From NCBI GenBank assembly GCA_016868585.1, contig VGGR01000004.1, forward strand, positions 62,001-126,000: a DNA stretch of 64,000 nucleotides, in the 5' to 3' direction. Position 1 is the first letter of the stretch. Every line of letters begins with the position of its first letter. This DNA is from Bacteroidota bacterium. Its GTDB lineage: Bacteria; Bacteroidota; Bacteroidia; Chitinophagales; Chitinophagaceae. Shown piece by piece: positions 9,123-16,245 of the stretch. The translations under genes and the position numbers were made by a program. The notes beneath the pieces were generated by a model. The model was not told the origin of the DNA, ran no database searches, and saw nothing but the letters and a program-made list of their open reading frames with translations.

Positions 9123-9299
9123 TTACTTAGCTGGTTCAGCAGCAGGAGCTGTTGTGTCAGCAGCAGGAGCTGTTGTGTCAGTAGCAGGAGCTGTTGCTTC
9201 AGCAGCAGGAGTTGTTGCTTCAGTAGCAGGAGCTTCGCCACCACCATTACAAGCTACCAATGTAGCTGCGATGAAGGCAATTGCAAAAAACTTTTTCAT
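9123..9299 (-). CDS. Small Ala/Thr/Pro-rich repeat lipoprotein, 58 residues
   Basis: Short gene read directly from the minus strand: MKKFFAIAFIAATLVACNGG begins a classic lipoprotein signal with the lipobox LVAC (Cys17). The mature part is a 40-residue low-complexity chain of Ala, Thr, Pro and acidic residues made of heptads such as TTAPAAD and ATAPATD, ending EPAK. The coding DNA is a 21-bp tandem repeat. It has its own terminator downstream at 9079-9098. No function is known to me. A flexible lipid-anchored acidic spacer on the inner face of the outer membrane is the simplest reading. The divergent neighbour is an ECF sigma factor gene, and the two share a spacer with a 14-bp palindrome. 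Confidence 0.85.
   Translation of the reverse strand: MKKFFAIAFIAATLVACNGGGEAPATEATTPAAEATAPATDTTAPAADTTAPAAEPAK
9136..9234 (+). repeat. 21-bp tandem repeat, about 4.7 copies, inside a lipoprotein gene
   Basis: Units start at 9136, 9157, 9178, 9199 and 9220 (last one partial). The unit has the form TCAG[C/T]AGCAGGAG[C/T]TGTTG followed by TG or CT. The first two copies are identical. The period of 21 nt keeps the reading frame, so copy-number change would add or remove heptapeptides. Confidence 0.85.
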
Positions 9300-9319
9300 T
9301 GCTTTTGTTTTTTTGTTTT

Positions 9320-9333
9320 GTGAAATATTTCAC
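9320..9333. promoter_or_regulatory. 14-bp perfect palindrome between divergent genes
   Basis: GTGAAATATTTCAC is a perfect dyad lying 20 nt upstream of the lipoprotein start and about 100 nt upstream of the sigma factor start. It has the size and symmetry of an operator for a dimeric regulator. This is an inference; no regulator gene is adjacent apart from the sigma/anti-sigma pair. Confidence 0.4.
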
Positions 9334-9358
9334 GAATTTATACACTTTTTGGCAAAAG

Positions 9359-9402
9359 GTAACCCAAAGACAATTATTTTTTTAGAAATCGGTTCGGGTT
9401 AC
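9359..9402. promoter_or_regulatory. Spaced inverted repeat upstream of the sigma factor gene
   Basis: GTAACCC (9359-9365) and its complement GGGTTAC (9396-9402) are 30 nt apart, in the leader/promoter region of the sigma gene that starts at 9437. It could be an operator pair or an mRNA leader stem; evidence is symmetry only. Confidence 0.3.
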
Positions 9403-9436
9403 TATTTTTAAATTTCTGTATTAAACTACGAGGATA

Positions 9437-10012
9437 GTGAATAACAAACTTTTGGATGTTGATCTTTTAAAAGGGCTTGCAGCTGGTGACCGGAAGGTAA
9501 TTGGAAGGATCTACAAAGACCATTTCAATATGATTCAGTCATTGATTGTCAATAATAATGGCTCTACAGATGATGCTCGGGATATTTTTCAAGAAGCAAT
9601 GATTGTGCTCTATGATAAGACCAGGGCTGGATCTTTTGAGTTGAATTGCCAGTTAAAGACCTACCTCTACTCGGTAAGTAAAAGATTGTGGTTGAAGCGG
9701 TTACAACAAAATAACCGACTTTTATCACAGGAAATTGATCCGGACACCACCATTTTAGTGGAAGAGGAAATTGCCGGTTTTGAGAAAAGAGAGGCTGAAT
9801 TTGAATTAATGAATCAAGCTATTCAGCGACTAGGCGAACCTTGTGGAAGTTTGTTAGACGCCTACTATATAAGAAAAATGAACATGCAGGACATAGCGCT
9901 TCAATTTGGTTACACCAATGCTGATAACGCAAAAAACCAGAAGTACAAGTGCCTGATGCGGTTAAAGAAACTTTTCTTTTCGGAATATAAAAACGGAAAT
10001 CCAAATGGATGA
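9437..10012 (+). CDS. ECF-type RNA polymerase sigma factor
   Basis: 191 residues in the sigma-70 ECF size class. An N-terminal region 2-like segment (GLAAGDRKVIGRIYKDHF, then DDARDIFQEAMIVLY, the DxxQExF-like core of region 2) is followed by a linker and a region 4-like helix-turn-helix (NMQDIALQFGYTNADNAKNQKYKC) that would read a -35 element. The start is GTG at 9437. The stop overlaps the start of the downstream membrane protease by 8 bp, so the two are translationally coupled. The neighbour's cytoplasmic part resembles an anti-sigma factor, which suggests that this sigma is held at the membrane until a periplasmic signal arrives. Which genes it controls is not visible. Confidence 0.85.
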   Translation: MNNKLLDVDLLKGLAAGDRKVIGRIYKDHFNMIQSLIVNNNGSTDDARDIFQEAMIVLYDKTRAGSFELNCQLKTYLYSVSKRLWLKRLQQNNRLLSQEIDPDTTILVEEEIAGFEKREAEFELMNQAIQRLGEPCGSLLDAYYIRKMNMQDIALQFGYTNADNAKNQKYKCLMRLKKLFFSEYKNGNPNG

Positions 10013-11108
10013 TTTGCAGTTACTGAATGAGATAGAAAGATACATCAAAGGGGAAATGTACCCGGACGAACGCGTACATTTTGAACAATTGCGCAAATCC
10101 AATACAGAGGTTGACCAACTAGTGGTTGAACATACTTTTTTCCTGCAACAAATGAATCGTTTTGGAGAGTGGAAACGTTTCAAATCTTTGATGAAAGAGA
10201 TCCATGTTGACTTAGCCGAAAAAGGCCAAATAAATTCAACTCGATTGCAAGGCAAGTTAAAAGTAATATACCTCTGGAACCGATATAAGAGAATAAGCGC
10301 TATTGCAGCCTTAATAGCCGTAATCACCACGCTGGCAATTTCCTCTTTGGTTTGGATGATTGCGCCTAACGCTCCCCGTTCACAGTTTGAAGAGCTTAAT
10401 AATAGGTTTAGCCAACTGGAGGATAAGAATAGAAAACAAGCAAGAGAGATAGATCGGATAAAAAATAAAACTTTTTCTGCTCTTCAGGATATTCCATTTA
10501 CTACCGGAGGCACTGGATTTATTATTGATGCCAAAGGCTATTTGGTCACTAATGCCCACGTAATAGAAGAGGCCCGGCAAATTGTTATTCAGAATAACCG
10601 TGGCGAATACCTGGCACAAGTGATCTTTCAAGATCAAGAGAGAGATATTGCCATTTTAAAAATTGAAGACCCGAATTTTAAACCCTACTCCGGCCTGCCG
10701 TATGGCCTCAGCAAGCAGACCGCAAAACTGGCGGAACCTATTTTCACCTTAGGGTACCCCCGCAATGAAGTAGTGTACAGTCAGGGTTATTTAAGTGCAA
10801 AGACTGGATTCAACGGAGACACACTGAGTTGTCAAGTAGAAATCAATGCCAACAGAGGTAACAGTGGTAGCCCCATATTCAATCGCAAGGGAGAGGTAAT
10901 TGGCATTTTGAATGGCCGTCAGACTAACACACAAGGTTTTGCCTTTGCCGTACAAAGCAAATACATTTTTGATGTTATCGAATCGTTGAAAAAACAAGAT
11001 AATAGCCCCACCATTCGTGTCCCATCCCGATCATTACTGAATGGGTTGGACCGCACAGAACAGGTACGGAAGGTGCAAGACTATGTTTACATGGTCAAGG
11101 TAAATTAA
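10005..11108 (+). CDS. Membrane-anchored trypsin-like (HtrA-type) protease with anti-sigma-like cytoplasmic domain
   Basis: 367 residues in four parts. Residues 1-90 are cytoplasmic and resemble the N-terminal part of Bacteroidota anti-sigma factors (IERYIKGEMYPDERVHFEQL). One transmembrane helix spans about 98-119. A short coiled coil (about 127-155) precedes a periplasmic S1C-type chymotrypsin-fold domain with the full triad His185 (TNAHV), Asp214 (ERDIAIL) and Ser287 (RGNSGSP). No PDZ domain follows, unlike DegP/DegS. The gene overlaps the ECF sigma gene by 8 bp. My inference is that one protein both tethers the sigma factor and senses or processes envelope damage. The alternative is a plain DegS-like protease whose N-terminus only looks like an anti-sigma domain. 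Confidence 0.8.
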   Translation: MDDLQLLNEIERYIKGEMYPDERVHFEQLRKSNTEVDQLVVEHTFFLQQMNRFGEWKRFKSLMKEIHVDLAEKGQINSTRLQGKLKVIYLWNRYKRISAIAALIAVITTLAISSLVWMIAPNAPRSQFEELNNRFSQLEDKNRKQAREIDRIKNKTFSALQDIPFTTGGTGFIIDAKGYLVTNAHVIEEARQIVIQNNRGEYLAQVIFQDQERDIAILKIEDPNFKPYSGLPYGLSKQTAKLAEPIFTLGYPRNEVVYSQGYLSAKTGFNGDTLSCQVEINANRGNSGSPIFNRKGEVIGILNGRQTNTQGFAFAVQSKYIFDVIESLKKQDNSPTIRVPSRSLLNGLDRTEQVRKVQDYVYMVKVN

Positions 11109-12001
11109 TCCCAAAGTTTAACGGGATATTCCCCCTGCTGAATCAACTGTTGGAGCTGCTGCTGCACAAAGGGAGTATCCTCTTTGTAGGTAACCCCAAA
11201 CCAAGTTGAATTGATGGGAATTACTTTTACCCTCCCTCCTTGCTGTATAAATTGATCCACTACTAAGGGTATAAACAATTCGGATTTTAATTCTTTTCCG
11301 GCTTCCTGTAAAAAATCAGCAAACTGTTTTGCTGTCATTTCAAAGAAGACAGGATCGAAACACCAGAAATTCATAGACACCTGGGTATGCTCCGCTAAGG
11401 TTTGAGGAAACCAGCCATCCTCGCAGGTGATGGCCCCATTTACGCGAGCAATATTGATCCGCTCAGTAACATTTGCCAAATCGCCCTGGCTATTCAATTG
11501 ACACACGCCTCGATTTACTGGACCCTGCTCAGAAAGGGTAGCGGTGAGGTCGTATCCTATAATTCCAAAAGTGCGGCCATCACAACTTGTTTGCAGAAAA
11601 TTAACGGCCTGTTCAAATGCATTTCTTCCGTAAAAATCATCCGCATTGATAACGGCAAAAGGTTCTTTCACAACCTCTTTTGCGCAGAGCACTGCATGAG
11701 CCGTGCCCCAAGGCTTGGTGCGATCCGCTGCATAGTCATAGTCATTGGTAAATAAATCCAGTTCCTGAAAGACGTAATCGGTTTGAATGCGTCCATTAAG
11801 TTTTGGCTCAAATATGGACTGAAACTGTGAAGCAAACTGCGCTCGTATAATAAACACCACCTTTCCAAAACCCGCACGAATCGCATCATAAATCGAATAA
11901 TCCATAATGGTTTCACCTGAGGGGCCAAAAGATTGGACCTGTTTCATGCTTCCATAACGGGAAGCCATACCAGCTGCAAGAATCACCAGGGTTGGTTTCA
12001 T
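11105..12001 (-). CDS. Sugar-phosphate nucleotidyltransferase-like protein
   Basis: 298 residues. The N-terminal LVILAAGMASRYG.MKQ pattern is the glycine-rich nucleotide-binding signature of NTP transferases (Rossmann-like GT-A fold), followed by GETIMDYSIYDA and a metal-binding region INADDFYG (Asp-Asp). The likely reaction couples a sugar-1-phosphate to an NTP. The substrate is not identifiable, and the C-terminal left-handed helix domain of GlmU/GlgC is absent. The gene has its own TAnnTTTG box at 12020-12027, and its 3' end overlaps the convergent protease gene by 4 bp. Confidence 0.8.
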   Translation of the reverse strand: MKPTLVILAAGMASRYGSMKQVQSFGPSGETIMDYSIYDAIRAGFGKVVFIIRAQFASQFQSIFEPKLNGRIQTDYVFQELDLFTNDYDYAADRTKPWGTAHAVLCAKEVVKEPFAVINADDFYGRNAFEQAVNFLQTSCDGRTFGIIGYDLTATLSEQGPVNRGVCQLNSQGDLANVTERINIARVNGAITCEDGWFPQTLAEHTQVSMNFWCFDPVFFEMTAKQFADFLQEAGKELKSELFIPLVVDQFIQQGGRVKVIPINSTWFGVTYKEDTPFVQQQLQQLIQQGEYPVKLWD

Positions 12002-12019
12002 AGCTTAGATCTAGGGCGC

Positions 12020-12027
12020 CAAAATTA
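12020..12027 (-). promoter_or_regulatory. -7 box for nucleotidyltransferase gene
   Basis: Minus strand TAATTTTG matches TAnnTTTG, 18 nt before the ATG at 12001. Confidence 0.55.
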
Positions 12028-12031
12028 CACG

Positions 12032-12039
12032 TATTTTTG
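12032..12039 (+). promoter_or_regulatory. -7 box surviving in front of the ACC-deaminase-like pseudogene
   Basis: TATTTTTG matches TAnnTTTG, 10 nt before the ATG at 12050 that opens the broken gene. The promoter has outlived the reading frame. Confidence 0.45.
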
Positions 12040-12049
12040 ACAACACTTG

Positions 12050-12524
12050 ATGCAGTTTTATAACGCTGACCTCATCACCATAGACCCCGTAATTCGCCCG
12101 CTGAAAAAATAACAAAACCAATCAGCTTACAAACTCTGTTATTCCTGAGGGAGGATTTGGAGAACTAAACATGGGCGCTTCCACCATAACTAATTTTTTT
12201 AATGAAAAAGAGGCTTTGGAAAAAGCAGTAAAAAAAATAGTGCCAAATGCCGCTGATAGATGCACCATGCTGGAAGGCTTTGAGCGGGGTGGATATGCAA
12301 AACACCCAGCCAAGTTATTACACCACATGAACCAGTTATTTGAAACTACTTGAATACCTACTGATATTGTTTATACCGCAAAACTATGCTATGCCGCGGA
12401 GCAGCTCGCTGCCAAAAACTATTTCAAAGAAAATAGTCGATGGTTACTGATTCACAGTGGTGGGCTGCAAGGGAATCAATCCTTGAAAAAGGAGGACCTT
12501 TGCTTCCCGCCTACAGGGCTGTGA
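12050..12524 (+). pseudogene. Broken 1-aminocyclopropane-1-carboxylate deaminase / D-cysteine desulfhydrase family gene
   Basis: Remnant of a PLP-dependent fold-type II enzyme. An N-terminal piece opens at ATG 12050 (MQFYNADLITIDPVIRPLKK) and stops at 12112. From about 12129 another frame gives VIPEGGFGELNMGA (the family's PEGG(Y/F)G region). Then come GGYAKHPAKLLHHMN, an in-frame TGA at 12351-12353, and straight on IPTDIVYTAKLCYA and IHSGGLQGNQSL, which is the conserved C-terminal end of the family. About 475 nt remain of the about 900 expected: the middle, including the PLP lysine region, is deleted, and there is at least one frame change and one nonsense codon. Recognition is from remembered family motifs; no alignment was run. 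Confidence 0.8.
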
Positions 12525-12528
12525 ATAG

Positions 12529-12536
12529 TATATTTG
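12529..12536 (+). promoter_or_regulatory. -7 box for exported protein gene
   Basis: TATATTTG matches TAnnTTTG, 13 nt before the ATG at 12550, directly after the pseudogene's end. Confidence 0.6.
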
Positions 12537-12549
12537 TATTAGTACCGCT

Positions 12550-13512
12550 ATGATTGCCAAACGCCCACATTGCTTCTTGTTTTTATTGCTATGGCTAATT
12601 TCAGGCGTTTATTTTCAAACGCAAGCACAGGATATCTTACCTCAATTCAGTGTAAAAGATATCGGAAGCAATCGATATGTAATCAGTTGGATCAACAATT
12701 ATCCTCACACTGCACAACTTACAATACAGCGCTCCTTTGACAGTATTCAAGGCTTTAAAAGCATATTGACAGTACCTGACCCTAATGCAAAACAAAATGG
12801 CTATGCGGATACAAAAGCCGTCAATGACCATATGTTTTATCGGCTCTATATACAATTAGAAAAAGGGCGTTACTTGTTCACCACAGCAAAAAAACCAAGT
12901 CGTATCAATATTATTGAAGTTCCTCCTTCAAAACCCGTTGCCAATCCTGATCCAGTGATTTTGCAAAAGAAAGAGGAAGTTACCCAAACCAACAATTTGT
13001 CCGTAAACCCTACTGCCGCCTTAACAGCAAAAAACAAAGCAAACGAACCTGCCCTTATTTCGCGGCAAACAGCTACAGACACTACCCTTGCTGTTCCTGC
13101 GACCCCCGTTCCTCCTCCCATTATATCAAAACCGGTGGCTATTGAAATTCCCGTAGTAAAAAGACTGGAGCCAGTTGTTTACAAATTACAAAATATACGA
13201 TTGGGCGATTCTGCCAAAACGCCATTGGCCGTTACCACAAAAGAAGATCCTAACGCCTACGCCCCTTCTTTATTTGTATATGCGCACGCCGATGGAAATA
13301 TACGCGTGCAAGTGCCAAACAGAACCAGGCTCTCCCGATACAGAATTAAATTTTTTGAAACTGATAAACGCTTTTTATTTGAATTAAAAAACTTGCCTGC
13401 TCCCAGCTTTCAACTGGATAAAACCAATTTCTTGCATGGAGGATGGTTTCTATTTGAGCTTTATGAGGATAGTCGTTTAATCGAAAAACACAAATTGTAC
13501 CTGGATAGATAA
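12550..13512 (+). CDS. Exported protein of unknown function
   Basis: 320 residues. The signal peptide MIAKRPHCFLFLLLWLISG ends near QTQAQ. Residues about 28-115 have a beta-rich, fibronectin-III-like look (YVISWINNYPHTAQLTIQRS, then YADTKAVNDHMFYRLYIQLE). About 120-225 is a Pro/Ala/Thr/Lys-rich linker. The C-terminal about 80 residues form a second compact beta domain (SLFVYAHADGNIRVQVPN through RRIKFFETD-like text to HKLYLDR). The layout suggests a periplasmic or surface protein with two beta-sandwich domains. It has its own promoter box and ends 14 nt from convergent lipB. I do not recognise a named family. Confidence 0.7.
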   Translation: MIAKRPHCFLFLLLWLISGVYFQTQAQDILPQFSVKDIGSNRYVISWINNYPHTAQLTIQRSFDSIQGFKSILTVPDPNAKQNGYADTKAVNDHMFYRLYIQLEKGRYLFTTAKKPSRINIIEVPPSKPVANPDPVILQKKEEVTQTNNLSVNPTAALTAKNKANEPALISRQTATDTTLAVPATPVPPPIISKPVAIEIPVVKRLEPVVYKLQNIRLGDSAKTPLAVTTKEDPNAYAPSLFVYAHADGNIRVQVPNRTRLSRYRIKFFETDKRFLFELKNLPAPSFQLDKTNFLHGGWFLFELYEDSRLIEKHKLYLDR

Positions 13513-13526
13513 CCAATACCCGCTGC

Positions 13527-14207
13527 TTAAGCCCATTCCACTCCAAATATTTTCTTAAAATTAGATCGCACTAATTCCTTTACTGCAGCCAATTCTATTG
13601 GATACTGTAGTTCATGTTGAAGTGAGGTAACAGATTTGTCAGGAATTCCGCAGGGTACAATATGATCAAAATAAGAAAGATCATTGCAAACATTTAAGGC
13701 AAAGCCATGCATGGTGATCCATCGGCTGCAACGTACCCCCATTGCACATATTTTACGTGCTTTTTCCGGAAGAAGCGGGTCTAACCAAACTCCTGTTTCA
13801 CCCTTTGATCGCTCTCCTTTAAGTCCATAATGTGCAAGTGTCAGTATAATCACCTCTTCAAGTTCGCGGAGGTACCGACCAATATCAGTGTAAAATTGCT
13901 CGAGATCAAGAATAGGATACCCTACTAACTGACCCGGACCATGATAAGTTATATCCCCACCCCTGTTGGTGTGAAAAAAATCAATCTGCCGGTCAATCAT
14001 TTCCTGTTCTCCAATCAACACATGTTCTCTTTTACCACTTTTTCCCAAGGTAAAAACAGGGGGATGTTCTACAAACAACAAGTGATGGACTGCCGGCTTG
14101 CCATTGGTCTTTTGTTCTAAATTTTTTTTTAACAACTGTTCTTGCAGATCCCAAACGGGTTGATAAGCCGCTAGCCCCAGATCCTGAAAATGCACTTTGT
14201 TATTCAT
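13527..14207 (-). CDS. lipB: Octanoyl-ACP:protein N-octanoyltransferase
   Basis: Transfers octanoate from ACP to lipoyl domains (for example the GcvH and 2-oxoacid dehydrogenase complexes) in lipoate synthesis. The family signature RGGDITYHGPGQLVGYPI is present. The catalytic Lys lies in ARKICAMGVR, and the catalytic Cys in HIVPCGIPDKSVTSL. About 226 residues from the ATG at 14207, which sits 6 nt after a TACCTTTG box. An in-frame upstream codon at 14228 would lie inside the divergent promoter. It makes functional sense with gcvP in the same window, though they are not linked. Confidence 0.95.
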   Translation of the reverse strand: MNNKVHFQDLGLAAYQPVWDLQEQLLKKNLEQKTNGKPAVHHLLFVEHPPVFTLGKSGKREHVLIGEQEMIDRQIDFFHTNRGGDITYHGPGQLVGYPILDLEQFYTDIGRYLRELEEVIILTLAHYGLKGERSKGETGVWLDPLLPEKARKICAMGVRCSRWITMHGFALNVCNDLSYFDHIVPCGIPDKSVTSLQHELQYPIELAAVKELVRSNFKKIFGVEWA

Positions 14208-14213
14208 TGCTGG

Positions 14214-14221
14214 CAAAGGTA
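14214..14221 (-). promoter_or_regulatory. -7 box for lipB (mirror of the rluD-like promoter)
   Basis: Minus strand TACCTTTG, 6 nt before the lipB ATG. The transcript would be leaderless or nearly so. A copy of the same octamer faces the other way 20 nt off, at 14241-14248. Confidence 0.6.
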
Positions 14222-14240
14222 CCCACAATCCCTGAAGCTT

Positions 14241-14248
14241 TACCTTTG
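14241..14248 (+). promoter_or_regulatory. -7 box for the RluD-like gene
   Basis: TACCTTTG, only 5 nt before the ATG at 14254, which implies a leaderless or near-leaderless mRNA. Confidence 0.6.
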
Positions 14249-14253
14249 CAAAA

Positions 14254-15303
14254 ATGAACCAAGAACCTCCCCCACAGCCACAAGAGCTGAGCGATGAGTT
14301 GTATGAACGGTTTCAGCTCCAAGTTGACAAAGGACAAGAGCCTGTTCGTATTGATAAATTTCTTACAAGTCGCATAGAAGGAGCCAGCCGCAATAAATTG
14401 CAACAAGCTATGAATCTGGGTATGGTTCAGGTAAATGGCCAGCCAATAAAAGCCAATTATAAAATAAAACCACTAGACCAGATCATTATTTATTCAGATA
14501 TCAGTCCGGAGCAAGCCGCCATTATTCCAGAGCCCATGGAATTATCGATTTTTTATGAGGATGCAGACGTAATGATCATCAACAAACCGGCCGGCATGGT
14601 TGTACATCCGGGAAGTGGTAATTACACAGGCACTTTGTTGAATGGTGTAGCCTGGCACTTGCAACAACATTATCCCGGAATATCGGAGGAAACATTACCC
14701 CGATTTGGGATGGTTCATCGGATCGACAAGAACACCAGCGGACTTTTGGTGCTGGCAAAATCAGATTTGGCCATGCGCCAATTGGCCAAGCAATTTTTTG
14801 ATCATACGGTCAAACGTGAATATGTTGCCTTGGTGTGGGATGATGTTCAGGAAAACAAAGGAACCATTCGTGCGCATGTGGGCAGACACTTACGATTTCG
14901 TAAACTTTTTGAAGCCTACCCCGACGGCGAACACGGAAAAGAAGCCATCACTCATTATGAGGTCATAGAACGGTTTGGCTATACCACTTTGATTAGGTGC
15001 AAATTGGAAACAGGGCGAACGCATCAAATCCGCGTGCACATGAATCATTTGGGTCACCCGCTATTCAATGATGACTTTTATGGAGGTGATAAAATAGTCA
15101 AGGGAACGGTTTATCCACGTTACAAACAATTTGTAGATAATTGTTTTAGTATTTGCCAAAGACAGGCTTTGCATGCGCGTACGCTTGGTTTTGTTCATCC
15201 CTCCACAGGACAATCAGTAGATTTTGAATGTCCTATTCCAACAGATATGGAAGAGGTGATCCAAAAATGGCGTAGCTATTCAACTATCTATAAAAATAGT
15301 TAG
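14254..15303 (+). CDS. RluA/RluD-family 23S rRNA pseudouridine synthase
   Basis: Isomerises uridines in large-subunit rRNA. 349 residues. An N-terminal S4 RNA-binding domain (about 25-95: RIDKFLTSRIEGASRNKLQQ) is followed by the catalytic domain with NKPAGMVVHPGSGNYTGTL and the active-site motif HRIDKNTSGLLVLAK containing the catalytic Asp. RTHQIRVHMNHLGHPL is the conserved C-terminal motif. This architecture is that of RluD. The N-terminal about 20 residues (Pro/Gln rich) are extra. It is divergent from lipB with a 46-nt shared promoter region, and its stop abuts the end of the convergent gene at 15304. Confidence 0.92.
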   Translation: MNQEPPPQPQELSDELYERFQLQVDKGQEPVRIDKFLTSRIEGASRNKLQQAMNLGMVQVNGQPIKANYKIKPLDQIIIYSDISPEQAAIIPEPMELSIFYEDADVMIINKPAGMVVHPGSGNYTGTLLNGVAWHLQQHYPGISEETLPRFGMVHRIDKNTSGLLVLAKSDLAMRQLAKQFFDHTVKREYVALVWDDVQENKGTIRAHVGRHLRFRKLFEAYPDGEHGKEAITHYEVIERFGYTTLIRCKLETGRTHQIRVHMNHLGHPLFNDDFYGGDKIVKGTVYPRYKQFVDNCFSICQRQALHARTLGFVHPSTGQSVDFECPIPTDMEEVIQKWRSYSTIYKNS

Positions 15304-16245
15304 CTAGCGAAAATCATAAAGTGTAGCCGTAAAAACACCACGCTCTCTTTCTTTTAAAAGAATATCCCAATTGCCCACATAGCGAAGCACCGTTGGTACC
15401 ACCCAGTTTTTATAACGCATCAGTTCCGCTTCAATCTGTACATTAAAATCATAGAAGCCCGCCTGGTAACTCATCGCGTAATTTCTGGCCAATACCTCTC
15501 CCGTGCGAACACTAAACCAGGTAGTCATGTTATCAATTACAATTTTACTACGTTGACCATTGCTTAGGTTTGGCTTTGCTTCTATTGTAAATAAATAACA
15601 GTCCTCTCCCCGATACAGGACACGATCAATAGCATAAGTATAAAGAGCCCGTCGTTCAGGACTAAACACATCAACCTTGTCTCCGATGAATGGGATTCCG
15701 GGAATTTTTTTACCTGGATCAAAAAGCAACATTTTCAACTGTTCCCGGTGACGGGCCATACCCTTGGTAGCGCGGGCTTGAAAATTTCGATCGCGAACAA
15801 TATTAGTTTCCCCGCAAATTTTTACAGGTGCAAGGAACAAAGAAGCGTATAGCGCAGCGGTGTAATACCGATAAGATCGGCCAGTTTTGAAAAAATTACC
15901 CTGCACTTTCTCCTCAATTACCGCTGTGCTTCTACATCCTGACTCTCTCACTTGCTTGGTTTTACTGATCATGCTAGCCAGCGGAGTCCCTTTTTTGTCT
16001 CGCAAAAGAATATCATTGCTTGCTGTAAATTCCAATACCCGGAGGTTACGAAATGCTTTGTAAAACGTAGTGTCATCACGCACTTGTTGGATAAATCGAT
16101 CCACGTCAAGATTGCTACGCAATACCACTTCAGAAAGGTTAATGAGTTGTTTCAACCGCACAGCATCCAAACTGTCAGCGTGTATTGATTGCCCATGGGC
16201 CCTTGCAAAAATTAACAAGAGGACAGTGGCAAGAAAACGGCTCAT
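15304..16245 (-). CDS. Exported protein of unknown function, downstream of def
   Basis: 313 residues with a signal peptide (MSRFLATVLLLIFARAHG). No cysteine pair, enzyme motif or transmembrane segment stands out. The body alternates short beta stretches with charged turns (for example VDVFSPERRALYTYAIDRVLYRG and MTTWFSVRTGEVLARNYAMS), and the end is rich in aromatic beta strands (VQIEAELMRYKNWVVP). This layout resembles periplasmic or outer-membrane-associated proteins with an outer-membrane-lipoprotein-sorting-like curved sheet, but that is only an impression. Its start overlaps the def stop by four bases, so it is cotranslated with peptide deformylase. Confidence 0.65.
   Translation of the reverse strand: MSRFLATVLLLIFARAHGQSIHADSLDAVRLKQLINLSEVVLRSNLDVDRFIQQVRDDTTFYKAFRNLRVLEFTASNDILLRDKKGTPLASMISKTKQVRESGCRSTAVIEEKVQGNFFKTGRSYRYYTAALYASLFLAPVKICGETNIVRDRNFQARATKGMARHREQLKMLLFDPGKKIPGIPFIGDKVDVFSPERRALYTYAIDRVLYRGEDCYLFTIEAKPNLSNGQRSKIVIDNMTTWFSVRTGEVLARNYAMSYQAGFYDFNVQIEAELMRYKNWVVPTVLRYVGNWDILLKERERGVFTATLYDFR

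Noticed and set aside
8993-9247. Leu/Gln-rich minus-strand reading frame with repeats (LLLLKQQ-type)
   Set aside because: It is an alternate frame through the 21-bp repeat of the real lipoprotein gene and runs across its terminator.
9112-9411. Plus-strand Ala/Val/Gly-rich frame across the same repeat
   Set aside because: Antisense shadow of the lipoprotein gene; extends through its promoter and has no plausible start context.
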